Source: a bacterium
Lineage (GTDB): Bacteria > Actinomycetota > Acidimicrobiia > Spongiisociales > UBA11373
Length of the DNA: 5,340 nucleotides
Assembly: GCA_013202595.1 (NCBI GenBank)
Contig: JABMPV010000118.1
Coordinates: 1-5,340, forward strand
Direction of reading: 5' to 3'
Positions 1-5,340 of this stretch are shown here, in pieces. The notes below the pieces were generated by a model that was given only the letters and a program-made list of their open reading frames with translations, was not told where the DNA came from and did not search any database. Both the position numbers and the translations under genes were made by a program. Every line of letters starts with the position of its first letter. Position 1 is the stretch's first letter.

Positions 1-87
1 GGACACGACGGTGAGATCGTCGGCTGCCACGAAGACGCCGAAGGCGACCACCGCCAATACGACGCCGGGCGACCGCTTCGTGGTCAT
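1..87 (-). CDS. MFS transporter, N-terminal fragment (runs off left edge)
   Basis: This is the first 29 codons of a minus-strand gene that continues beyond base 1. ATG (85-87) lies one base after the TGA of the upstream lipoprotein gene (89-91), in the arrangement TGA-G-ATG, so translation is very likely coupled to it. The peptide begins with a short basic n-region (MTTKRS) and passes into a first transmembrane helix at about residues 8-22 (PGVVLAVVAFGVFVA). An acidic pair and a polar/hydrophobic run follow (AADDLTVVS). That helix-1 pattern is familiar from MFS drug/lipid exporters of the DHA type, where an acidic residue sits at the end of the helix. Only about 7% of a typical 400-550 residue protein is visible, so the family call rests on helix 1 and on context: an LprG-type lipoprotein immediately upstream matches the mycobacterial LprG-P55 pair. 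Another multi-pass membrane protein remains possible. Frame and start are more certain than function. Confidence 0.66.
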   Translation of the reverse strand, partial: MTTKRSPGVVLAVVAFGVFVAADDLTVVS

Positions 88-88
88 C

Positions 89-775
89 TCAGCCCGGTGG
101 AGCGATGTCGGCGGGCGCGTTGAACCCGGAGAGCTGTATCAGCCAGTCGCTGATCCCTGCTCCGCCGGATGTCGAGAAGGCGGCGCGGCTGACGAGGTGG
201 GTGCCCGGGTCGACCCACAGCTCGAGGTCGACTTCCTGGGACTCGACCAGGCCCAGTGTCAGCGAAGTGATCCTCGCCGGCTCGATCTCGCCCAGCAGGA
301 CCATCGACTCACAGCCCTGGGCGGCGTCGGAGTAGCGGGGATCGCCCAGCGACTCGATCAGTGGCTTCCACCCGGTCGCCGTGTCGAACACGACCGCAGG
401 GTTGAATCCCGTCCCCCGCGTCAGCTCCTCCCAGCCACCCGTAATGGGGTTGGTGAGCCATGTCCGGTCCTCGATGGAGATGGTCCCGAGTTCCACGCTG
501 ACCCCGGCAGCATCGACCCTGAGGAGCGCCCGTGCCGACGACGGTGCCCCGTACTGTCCGATCGCCGAGTCGAAGACCATTCCCTGGACCTCGACCTCCG
601 CTCCGGTGCGAGTCATGTCGAAGTTTGCGCTGGAGATTCCCGCCATGGCATCCGCTGTGACCTGCAGTGTGTCGGTGATGAGCGCTGCTTCGAACCCGCA
701 GGAAGCTCCATCATCGGAACCGCCGCACGAAGAGGCGAAGAGAACCAGTGCAGCGATGAGTGCGATGCGTCTCAC
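89..775 (-). CDS. LppX/LprAFG-family lipoprotein (LprG-like)
   Basis: This is a predicted lipid-anchored envelope protein of 228 residues, the usual size of the LppX/LprAFG (DUF1396) family. Members such as mycobacterial LprG and LppX bind acylated lipids in a hydrophobic pocket and help move them to the outer envelope. GTG at 773-775 is chosen because it gives a compact lipoprotein signal: two arginines (2-3), hydrophobic core 4-14, and lipobox ASSC with the acylated cysteine at 17. A Gly/Ser/Asp linker follows. A longer version from GTG 833-835 would overlap the end of the RTX gene and put 20 polar residues before the signal, which fits less well, although no clear Shine-Dalgarno precedes 775. 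Family-like blocks are the strand region at 50-105 (ANFDMTRTG to IEDRTWL), the TGGWEEL segment at 111-117, FNPAVVFD at 123-130, and a late amphipathic segment DLELWVDPGTHLVSRA. Cys26 and Cys154 could form a disulfide. The MFS gene follows after one base, matching the LprG-P55 operon layout. Family assignment is by pattern recognition, and the exact lipid ligand is unknown. Confidence 0.8.
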   Translation of the reverse strand: MRRIALIAALVLFASSCGGSDDGASCGFEAALITDTLQVTADAMAGISSANFDMTRTGAEVEVQGMVFDSAIGQYGAPSSARALLRVDAAGVSVELGTISIEDRTWLTNPITGGWEELTRGTGFNPAVVFDTATGWKPLIESLGDPRYSDAAQGCESMVLLGEIEPARITSLTLGLVESQEVDLELWVDPGTHLVSRAAFSTSGGAGISDWLIQLSGFNAPADIAPPG

Positions 776-804
776 GGTCGTGAGAGTACCGACACGTAGC
801 GGGC

Positions 805-1271
805 TCAGCAGACTCCACTCTCTCCACCGGTGCACGTGTCATCCCCCGCCCCGCCCAGGATGACGTCATCGCCGCTGCCACCCGAGAGGGCATCGTCACC
901 GGACCCACCGCTCAATCGATCGTCGCCCCTGCGATCTTCCAGGAGGTCGTCGAATGCGCTGCCGATTGCAGCTTCAATTCCGGAGAGCCGATCGATTCCG
1001 TCGAGTCCGGTCGCCGCCCGGTAGGGCAGCGAGAGATGGGCGGGACCCGATGCACCGCGATAGGAGACCAGATCGTCTCCGCCGCCGCCGGCTACACGGT
1101 CGCTACCGGATCTCGGCACCAGCCGATGGTGTCGGACCCTGTGGTGCCGACGATCGTCGCGACTCTCACGCCGCCCGGGGAGACCGTTGCGTCCTGAGCA
1201 GCAGTCGGCCCGGCGGTGGCGATGGTGATGACTGCGGTGACGAGGCCGGTGACAAGGACTCCTCTGTGCAC
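805..1271 (-). pseudogene. Secreted RTX (hemolysin-type) calcium-binding protein, frameshifted
   Basis: The gene reads in two minus-strand frames. The first frame starts at GTG 1269-1271, six bases after a good Shine-Dalgarno (GGGAGG). It encodes a Sec signal peptide (about residues 1-25, hydrophobic core VLVTGLVTAVITIA, cleavage likely at TAA/QD) and then ATIVGTTGSDTIG, the usual entry into an RTX domain. This frame stops at 1092-1094. From about 1115 leftward the second frame carries the rest: GSDRVAGGGGDDLVSYRG, an intervening GSAFDDLL block, then tandem GDDxLSGGS nonapeptides, ending CTGGESGVC and TGA at 805-807. Joined, the product would be about 155 residues, small for the family and with no visible catalytic domain. 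RTX nonapeptides bind Ca2+ in a parallel beta roll and fold outside the cell. As it stands the gene gives only a truncated peptide of about 59 residues, unless the shift is a sequencing error or is bypassed during translation. It precedes the lipoprotein gene by 29 bp and probably shares its transcript. Confidence 0.75.
838..927 (-). repeat. RTX nonapeptide tandem repeat (27-nt period)
   Basis: There are three consecutive nine-residue units, GDDRLSGGS, GDDALSGGS and GDDVILGGA, followed by a partial GDD. At DNA level they are imperfect 27-nt repeats in the coding strand. The conserved Gly and Asp positions match the Ca2+-binding GGxGxDxUx consensus of RTX beta rolls. A diverged earlier pair of units (GSDRVAGGG, GDDLVSY) lies upstream, separated by a roughly 50-residue non-repeat linker. 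Confidence 0.85.
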
Positions 1272-1277
1272 TCCAGA

Positions 1278-1283
1278 CCTCCC
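1278..1283 (-). promoter_or_regulatory. Shine-Dalgarno of the RTX gene
   Basis: GGGAGG on the minus strand, six bases before GTG 1269-1271. It fixes the start of the signal-peptide frame and argues against the open frame beginning at 1338, which belongs to the other reading frame and has a His/Arg-rich, low-complexity N-terminus. Confidence 0.7.
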
Positions 1284-1310
1284 GGGGGCGACTGCGCCAA
1301 GCGAACCATA

Positions 1311-1338
1311 AGAATACAGAAAGTAATCGCCATGGCAA
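1311..1338 (-). promoter_or_regulatory. Sigma70-like promoter for the leftward RTX-lipoprotein-MFS unit
   Basis: On the minus strand TTGCCA (1333-1338, five of six to TTGACA) is followed after 16 bp by TATTCT (1311-1316, four of six to TATAAT). The spacer is AT-rich against a very GC-rich background. Transcription would start near 1304, leaving a leader of about 33 nt that contains the Shine-Dalgarno. Predicted from sequence only. Confidence 0.5.
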
Positions 1339-1414
1339 CCATTAGTAGTCGTCAGGAATCCTGTGAGGGATCGCCGGTCCGGCGGCCGCAGGGAACAGGA
1401 ATGAATCGCGAACG

Positions 1415-1434
1415 GCCTACCATCATCACGGTCC
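1415..1434 (+). promoter_or_regulatory. Candidate -10 element and very short leader for the ABC operon
   Basis: TACCAT at 1418-1423 fits the actinobacterial -10 pattern TANNNT and would place the transcription start near 1430, five bases before ATG 1435. No Shine-Dalgarno precedes this ATG, which agrees with a leaderless or near-leaderless message. No convincing -35 is seen. The surrounding string resembles the one before GTG 5074. Confidence 0.3.
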
Positions 1435-3234
1435 ATGGCTGCTCCAGAGACACTCCGCGTCGTCCTTCGCGATGGGTTCCGGCTCATCGCCCGGTTCGTT
1501 CGCGCCCATCCCGTTTCGTTCGCACTGGCGGTCTCAGGGGCCACTCTGTTCGTCTCGGCGATCGTTGCGTCGGCGCTCGTCGTGGGACACGTCACCGACA
1601 CGCTGATCATCCCGGTTCTCGACGGCGGCGAGGCGCTCGAGGCCAGGTGGGTCGGGGCGCTCGCCGCCATCACAGGTGTCGCCGCATGGAAAGCCGCGGG
1701 CATCACGCTGCGCAGGACGGCCGCAGGGTGGCTCCAGTATCGGACCCAGGCAGACGTCCGATCGCACCTCATCGAACACCAGCTCGGCCTGGAGCTGTCG
1801 TGGTTCGGGACCAGATCGACCGGCGATCTCCTCGCCGTCGCAGAAACGGACGCCCACTCGGGAACCTTCATCCTGGCGCCGCTGCCCTTCGGGACCGGAG
1901 CAGCACTCCTCCTCGTCGCGAGCATCGGGATCATCACATGGGTGGATCCGATGCTCGGCCTCGTGGCATTCGTTGCGCTGTCCCTCGTCGTCGCGATCGA
2001 TCTGAGAGGCGCATGGCGCATCTTCGAGGTCTTCGGCACGGTTCAGGAGAGCAGGGGGGCCGTCAGTGGTGTGGCCCACGAGTCCTTCGACGGTGCCCTC
2101 ACGGTCAAGGCGCTCGGACGGGAGAACTTCGAGACCGGGCGCATGACGGAGGCTTCCGAGCGGCTCCGTGACGACATCATTCGGGTCGTCCGTGTCTGGT
2201 CCCTGTTCCGCGCGATCGTCGAGGCATTCCCCGCCGTGACCATGATCGTTGCGCTGATCGTCGGCTCGATCAGGATCGGTTCGGGGGACATGACCCCGGG
2301 CGAACTGGTGAGTGTGATCTACCTGCTGTCCCTCCTCGCGATGCCAGTGCGACTGATCGGATACGTCCTGTGGGACCTCGCTCACAGCCTCGCGGCGTGG
2401 CGGCGGGTCGAGGGCGTCCTCGAGGTCGATGACATGGTCGAGTTCGGTGATGCCCAGGCCCGGCCTGATCCATCCGGAGCCGACGTAGAGGGAGAGGGTG
2501 TCTCGTTCGCGTACGGTGAAGACACCGTCCTCGAGCACCTGGAACTCGAAATTCCTTCCGGCCGCACCGTGGCCATCGTCGGACCGACTGCTTCGGGGAA
2601 GTCGACGCTGGCGATGCTCCTCGCCCGCCTTTGGGATCCGACCTCGGGGACCATCACCCTCGACGGGCGGGATCTGCGCGACTTCGCCCGTTCGGCACTC
2701 CCGAGGGAGGTCGCTTTCGTCTCACAAGAGGCATTCCTCTTCGACGACGACGTCGAAGGCAACATCACCCTTGGCATGCAGATCACACATGAGGAGGTGA
2801 GAGACGCAGCGCGCCTCGCGTCGGCGGAGGACTTCATTCTCCAGCTACCTGATGGCTACGGGACCAGACTCGGCGAACGAGGTGTGAGCCTCTCGGGCGG
2901 CCAGCGGCAGAGGATCGCTCTCGCCAGGGCGCTGGCGCGTCGTCCGCGACTCCTCATCCTCGACGATGCCACCTCCGCGGTCGACCCGTCGATCGAGTCG
3001 GCAATCCTCAAGGGGCTGCGACGCGCCGAACTGCCGTCGACGGTCGTCGTGGTCGCCCATCGCCAATCGAGCATCGTCCTTGCCGATGAGATCGTCTACA
3101 TCGAGGACGGCCGGGTTGCCGCCCACGGCAGCCACGCCGACCTGCTGGTGAGCGAACCGGGCTACTCCCGACTCCTCCAGGCCTACGAACGTGACGCAGA
3201 CGACCGGCGGACCAGGGAGGAGGCGGCAACGTGA
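1435..3234 (+). CDS. ABC exporter half-transporter, permease-ATPase fusion, degenerate-site subunit
   Basis: This is a 599-residue half-transporter of the type IV (ABCB-like) exporter fold, the normal length for the family. About six transmembrane helices span residues 1-320 (roughly 29-51, 72-92, 152-169, 172-189, 263-281, 290-312). The ATPase domain occupies about 350-585. Motifs in order are Walker A GPTASGKST (383-391), Q-loop Gln431, X-loop GERG (480-483), signature LSGGQ (486-490), Walker B LLILD (506-510), D-loop SAVD (514-517) and switch His542. Residue 511, normally the catalytic Glu, is Asp. This substitution is typical of the weak ATP site in heterodimeric exporters. The signature is intact, so it can complete the catalytic site of a partner. 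The next gene overlaps by 4 bp and has the complementary pattern, so the two probably form one heterodimer in the cytoplasmic membrane. ATG 1435 is the only reasonable start and has no Shine-Dalgarno. The substrate (lipid, drug or peptide) cannot be inferred. Confidence 0.93.
   Translation: MAAPETLRVVLRDGFRLIARFVRAHPVSFALAVSGATLFVSAIVASALVVGHVTDTLIIPVLDGGEALEARWVGALAAITGVAAWKAAGITLRRTAAGWLQYRTQADVRSHLIEHQLGLELSWFGTRSTGDLLAVAETDAHSGTFILAPLPFGTGAALLLVASIGIITWVDPMLGLVAFVALSLVVAIDLRGAWRIFEVFGTVQESRGAVSGVAHESFDGALTVKALGRENFETGRMTEASERLRDDIIRVVRVWSLFRAIVEAFPAVTMIVALIVGSIRIGSGDMTPGELVSVIYLLSLLAMPVRLIGYVLWDLAHSLAAWRRVEGVLEVDDMVEFGDAQARPDPSGADVEGEGVSFAYGEDTVLEHLELEIPSGRTVAIVGPTASGKSTLAMLLARLWDPTSGTITLDGRDLRDFARSALPREVAFVSQEAFLFDDDVEGNITLGMQITHEEVRDAARLASAEDFILQLPDGYGTRLGERGVSLSGGQRQRIALARALARRPRLLILDDATSAVDPSIESAILKGLRRAELPSTVVVVAHRQSSIVLADEIVYIEDGRVAAHGSHADLLVSEPGYSRLLQAYERDADDRRTREEAAT
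3218..3223 (+). promoter_or_regulatory. Shine-Dalgarno for the second ABC gene
   Basis: A perfect AGGAGG lies seven bases before GTG 3231, inside the last codons of the first ABC gene. With the 4-bp GTGA overlap it supports coupled, roughly equal synthesis of the two half-transporters. It also supports choosing this GTG over the later ATG at codon 8. Confidence 0.85.
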
Positions 3235-5012
3235 CCTCCGAACCGGCTCCGATGAAGACACGTCGCGCCCTGAGGCGAGCGTTCGAAGAAGCCCCCGTGC
3301 TGCGCAAGGGCCTGGTGATCACCGTTCTCCTGACCGCCGTCGGCACGGCCATGCAACTGGTGGTTCCGATCGTCGTCCAGAAGATGATGGACTCGGAGAT
3401 CCTCGCCGATGCCGGCGTCGACACATCCGGCGTGGTGCGGCTCGGAGGGATAGCGCTCGTGGCGATCATCGTTGCTGCGGTGTCCGGCCGTGCGGCGCTG
3501 GTCCGGCTCGGGGTCGCCTCGTCTTCGGGCCTGTCCGAGATGCGCATCAAGACCTTCTCCCACCTGCACCGCCAGTCCATCCTCCATGTGCAGGCGGAGC
3601 GCAGGGGGGCCCTGGTGTCACGGGTCACCGCCGACATCGCGACCATCCAGGACTTCCTCGACTGGGGCGGCGTGGCGCTGTTGGTCGGAACCTCACAGGT
3701 GGTGCTGGCAATCACGATCATGGCGGTGTACTCGTGGCAGCTGGCACTCCTGGTGGTCACGGGCGTGTCGCTGTACGCCGTGCTGGTGGCGTGGTTCCAG
3801 AAGATCCTTGCCAGGGCCCACGACCGGGTGAGATTGCGAGTGGCCGACAGCCTTTCTGCGCTCGGTGAGGCCATCTCGGGGCTTCCGGCGGTGCGGGCCT
3901 ACGGCGCGGAGCAGGAGACGATCGACCGGGTGCAGACGGCGCTGGATCGCCAGTTCCGTGCAGAGTTCAGGACCGGTGCATTCGGTGCAGCACTCTTCTC
4001 ATCTGCCGAACTGTTCGCAGGCGCGATAACGGCAGCTGTTGTCGGCGTCGGTGTCTGGTTGGGAGCAGCGGAGGGGATCTCCGCTGGCATCCTCCTGGCG
4101 TTCTTGTTCCTCGTGAATCTGCTGGTCGAACCCATCCAGATGCTCGTGGAGGTACTGGATTTGGCACAGAGCGCCGGTTCGGGCCTGCGGCGCATTCTCG
4201 GCGTCATCGACACGCCGATCGACGTCCCCGACCCCGGGGAAGGGGGAATCGACCTCCCCGATGGGCCGGCGAGTGTGGAGTTCGTCGACGTCAGGTACAG
4301 GTACCCCACAGGTGACGACGTGCTCATCGATGTCAACGTCGAGATCCCTGCGGGTCGAAGAGTCGCCGTCGTGGGGGAGACGGGATCCGGCAAGACGACC
4401 TTTGCGAAGCTGGCCACCAGGCTGCTCGAACCGGCGGACGGCCAGATCCTCCTTGGAGGTGTGCCCATCGACCGGGTGCGGTTCCCCTCGTTGCGGTCCC
4501 GGGTCGCCTTCGTGCCCCAGGAAGGCTTCCTGTTCGACGCCACCGTCACAGAGAACGTCCGATATGGCCGCCCCGATGCGACAGACGAGGAGGTCGCGGG
4601 CGCATTCGCTGAACTGGACCTGACCGCATGGCTCACGGGCCTGCCCGACGGCGCCGGGACACATGTGGGAGAGCGGGGCGGCAATCTCTCGGCAGGGGAG
4701 CGGCAACTGGTCGCTCTCGTCAGAGCCTGGATCGCGTCCCCGGACGTTCTCGTCCTCGACGAGGCCACATCGGCTGTGGATCCGGCGCTCGAAGTATCGC
4801 TCCGCAACGCAATCGAACGCCTGATCGCCGGTAGGACGAGCATCACGGTGGCCCATCGGCTCTCGACGGCAGAAGCCAGCGACGAAGTCCTCGTCTTCGA
4901 GGAAGGGCGTCTCGTGGAGCGGGGTCCCCACACCGAGTTGTTGGGAGCCGCGGGCCGATACGCCGCCCTCCACTCCGATTGGGCTGCCGGCACTTCGACG
5001 GCTCTGGGCTGA
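3231..5012 (+). CDS. ABC exporter half-transporter, permease-ATPase fusion, catalytic-site subunit
   Basis: This is a 593-residue partner of the preceding gene with the same architecture. Membrane helices fall at about 28-50, 72-92, 148-167, 168-189, 250-278 and 284-308, and the ATPase domain at about 345-582. The A-loop tyrosine is probably Tyr358. Other motifs are Walker A GETGSGKTT (382-390), Q-loop Gln430, X-loop GERG (480-483), Walker B VLVLD (506-510) with catalytic Glu511, D-loop SAVD (514-517) and switch His542. The signature motif is LSAGE (486-490) instead of LSGGQ. With the upstream subunit, this Walker A/B would meet the intact LSGGQ to make the hydrolytic site, and this LSAGE would meet the Asp511 site to make the degenerate one. 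The intracellular-loop segment GLPAVRAYGAEQ (218-228) is a standard exporter coupling-helix region. The GTG start is supported by a strong Shine-Dalgarno and the GTGA overlap. The role is export of an unknown substrate across the cytoplasmic membrane. Confidence 0.94.
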   Translation: MTSEPAPMKTRRALRRAFEEAPVLRKGLVITVLLTAVGTAMQLVVPIVVQKMMDSEILADAGVDTSGVVRLGGIALVAIIVAAVSGRAALVRLGVASSSGLSEMRIKTFSHLHRQSILHVQAERRGALVSRVTADIATIQDFLDWGGVALLVGTSQVVLAITIMAVYSWQLALLVVTGVSLYAVLVAWFQKILARAHDRVRLRVADSLSALGEAISGLPAVRAYGAEQETIDRVQTALDRQFRAEFRTGAFGAALFSSAELFAGAITAAVVGVGVWLGAAEGISAGILLAFLFLVNLLVEPIQMLVEVLDLAQSAGSGLRRILGVIDTPIDVPDPGEGGIDLPDGPASVEFVDVRYRYPTGDDVLIDVNVEIPAGRRVAVVGETGSGKTTFAKLATRLLEPADGQILLGGVPIDRVRFPSLRSRVAFVPQEGFLFDATVTENVRYGRPDATDEEVAGAFAELDLTAWLTGLPDGAGTHVGERGGNLSAGERQLVALVRAWIASPDVLVLDEATSAVDPALEVSLRNAIERLIAGRTSITVAHRLSTAEASDEVLVFEEGRLVERGPHTELLGAAGRYAALHSDWAAGTSTALG

Positions 5013-5017
5013 CCGCG

Positions 5018-5067
5018 GAGCGGGCGGATGCCGGTCCTCGGCCCACGGCGAACATCCGCCTACGCTC
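5018..5067 (+). terminator. GC-rich hairpin after the ABC operon, possible terminator
   Basis: Left arm 5018-5030 (GAGCG then GGCGGATG) pairs with right arm 5053-5067 (CATCCGCC, two unpaired bases TA, CGCTC). This gives 13 base pairs around a 22-nt loop that can form a small inner GCCG/CGGC pairing. It begins six bases after the stop of the second ABC gene. There is no T-tract, but T-less hairpins are often proposed as terminators in GC-rich actinobacteria. It could instead act on the next gene, since the right arm covers that gene's probable -10. Confidence 0.45.
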
Positions 5068-5073
5068 ATCATC
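5058..5073 (+). promoter_or_regulatory. Candidate -10 for a leaderless zinc-ribbon gene
   Basis: TACGCT (5061-5066) fits TANNNT and ends seven bases before GTG 5074. Transcription would therefore start at or one base before the start codon. There is no Shine-Dalgarno, as expected for a leaderless message. The sequence overlaps the right arm of the upstream hairpin. Confidence 0.4.
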
Positions 5074-5340
5074 GTGGACATCCCTGAGGCCGGTGCCTTC
5101 ATCCAGTGCCCCGCGTGCGGACTCCGCGTCGACCGGACGGCGGCGACCTGCCCGTACTGCGACATGGACTTGACCGGAGGATCCGACGACGCCAATCCCC
5201 GTGCGCTGCGGGCCGGATCGAACACCGAACCGATCGTGAAAGAGGGGTATCGCTCGGCCGCCGACACGGGATTGGCGCTGCGCCTCATGCTCACAGCGTG
5301 GGTGGTGCTCGGCGCCATCGCCGTGGCCTCCGACATCGCC
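5074..5340 (+). CDS. Zinc-ribbon membrane protein, N-terminal part (runs off right edge)
   Basis: An open frame of 89 codons from GTG 5074 remains open at the window end. Residues 12-15 (CPAC) and 26-29 (CPYC) form two CxxC knuckles ten residues apart, a compact zinc ribbon that should bind one Zn2+ through four cysteines. A polar linker follows (about 34-63), then a hydrophobic stretch from about residue 67 (LALRLMLTAWVVLGAIAVASDIA) that looks like the first transmembrane helix. The layout, an N-terminal zinc ribbon facing the cytoplasm followed by membrane helices, is common in poorly characterised actinobacterial proteins, some annotated as DUF4328. I cannot confirm that family from this fragment. 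GTG 5074 is preferred because it keeps the zinc ribbon and sits next to a leaderless-type -10. The next in-frame ATG (codon 31) would remove all four cysteines. It follows the ABC operon by 61 bp, but the hairpin and its own promoter suggest separate transcription. Function unknown. Confidence 0.7.
   Translation, partial: MDIPEAGAFIQCPACGLRVDRTAATCPYCDMDLTGGSDDANPRALRAGSNTEPIVKEGYRSAADTGLALRLMLTAWVVLGAIAVASDIA

Larger units (their letters stand above)
1272..1434. other. Divergent intergenic region
   Basis: These 163 bp separate the leftward RTX unit from the rightward ABC unit. They hold the leftward promoter and Shine-Dalgarno. They also hold two short odd-centred palindromes, CAGGA-A-TCCTG at 1353-1363 and GCCGG-T-CCGGC at 1373-1383, whose centres are 20 bp apart. 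A candidate rightward -10 (TACCAT, 1418-1423) lies near the ABC start. Any regulator bound here could act on both units. No further gene is seen. Confidence 0.5.

Noticed and set aside
11..799. Open plus-strand frame of 262 codons opposite the lipoprotein gene
   Set aside because: It is antisense to a gene with a clear lipobox and family-like segments. Its translation is Arg/Asp-rich and low-complexity with no recognisable domain.
776..835. Upstream GTG (833-835) as the lipoprotein start
   Set aside because: It would put 20 extra residues, many polar, ahead of a compact lipoprotein signal. Kept only as an alternative because no Shine-Dalgarno decides between them.
838..927. The 27-nt repeats as a CRISPR or intergenic tandem array
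   Set aside because: The repeats are in frame, imperfect and adjacent with no spacers. They are explained fully by RTX nonapeptides.
805..1338. Continuous minus-strand frame of 177 codons as the RTX gene without a frameshift
   Set aside because: Its first half is Arg/His-rich and reads like a wrong frame, while the other frame over the same DNA gives a clean signal peptide with a Shine-Dalgarno and an RTX entry motif.
954..2171. Plus-strand frame of 405 codons, including an ATG at 1401 with a weak Shine-Dalgarno-like AGGGA
   Set aside because: It overlaps the membrane domain of the first ABC gene out of frame and gives an Arg/Pro/Gly-rich product. It is a GC-rich shadow frame.
1534..2538. 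Minus-strand frame of 334 codons
   Set aside because: It is antisense to the first ABC gene. The product is Asp/Arg/Glu-rich with no domain pattern.
2580..3060. Walker B Glu-to-Asp change in the first ABC subunit as a sign of an inactive pseudogene
   Set aside because: All other ATPase motifs are intact, the frame is open, and the partner carries the complementary change, which is normal for heterodimeric exporters.
3999..5336. Minus-strand frame of 445 codons spanning the second ABC gene end and the zinc-ribbon gene
   Set aside because: It lies opposite well-supported ABC ATPase motifs and the CxxC pairs. There is no recognisable fold, and long antisense frames are expected at this GC content.

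Overview
The window is GC-rich, densely coded DNA. It looks like an actinobacterial chromosome: an LppX/LprAFG-type lipoprotein sits beside a major-facilitator (MFS) transporter, GTG starts are common, genes overlap by a few bases, and there are leaderless-looking starts with TANNNT -10 elements. An uncultured member of Actinomycetota is a reasonable guess. Nothing in the sequence fixes the lineage more precisely.

The layout is two divergent transcription units around a 163-bp intergenic region (1272-1434), plus a third gene at the right edge. Reading leftward (minus strand) from 1271 there are three genes. The first is a small secreted RTX/hemolysin-type calcium-binding protein gene that is interrupted by a frameshift near 1090-1125. 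The second is a lipoprotein of the LppX/LprAFG family. One base after its stop comes the first 29 codons of an MFS transporter, which runs off the left edge. The lipoprotein-MFS pair has the same layout as the mycobacterial LprG-P55 (Rv1411c-Rv1410c) lipid-export operon.

Reading rightward from 1435 there are two ABC half-transporters, each with a six-helix membrane domain followed by an ATPase domain. They overlap by 4 bp (GTGA). Their nucleotide-site residues are complementary: the first has Asp in place of the Walker B glutamate but an intact LSGGQ, and the second has the glutamate but an LSAGE signature. This is the pattern of a heterodimeric type IV (ABCB-like) exporter with one degenerate and one catalytic ATP site. 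The substrate cannot be read from the sequence.

Downstream of the exporter, a long GC-rich hairpin (5018-5067) may end that operon. It overlaps the probable -10 element of the last gene, which starts at GTG 5074 and encodes a zinc-ribbon protein with a membrane segment, cut by the right edge. No tRNA, rRNA, CRISPR array or insertion sequence was seen. There is no gene-free stretch longer than about 165 bp.
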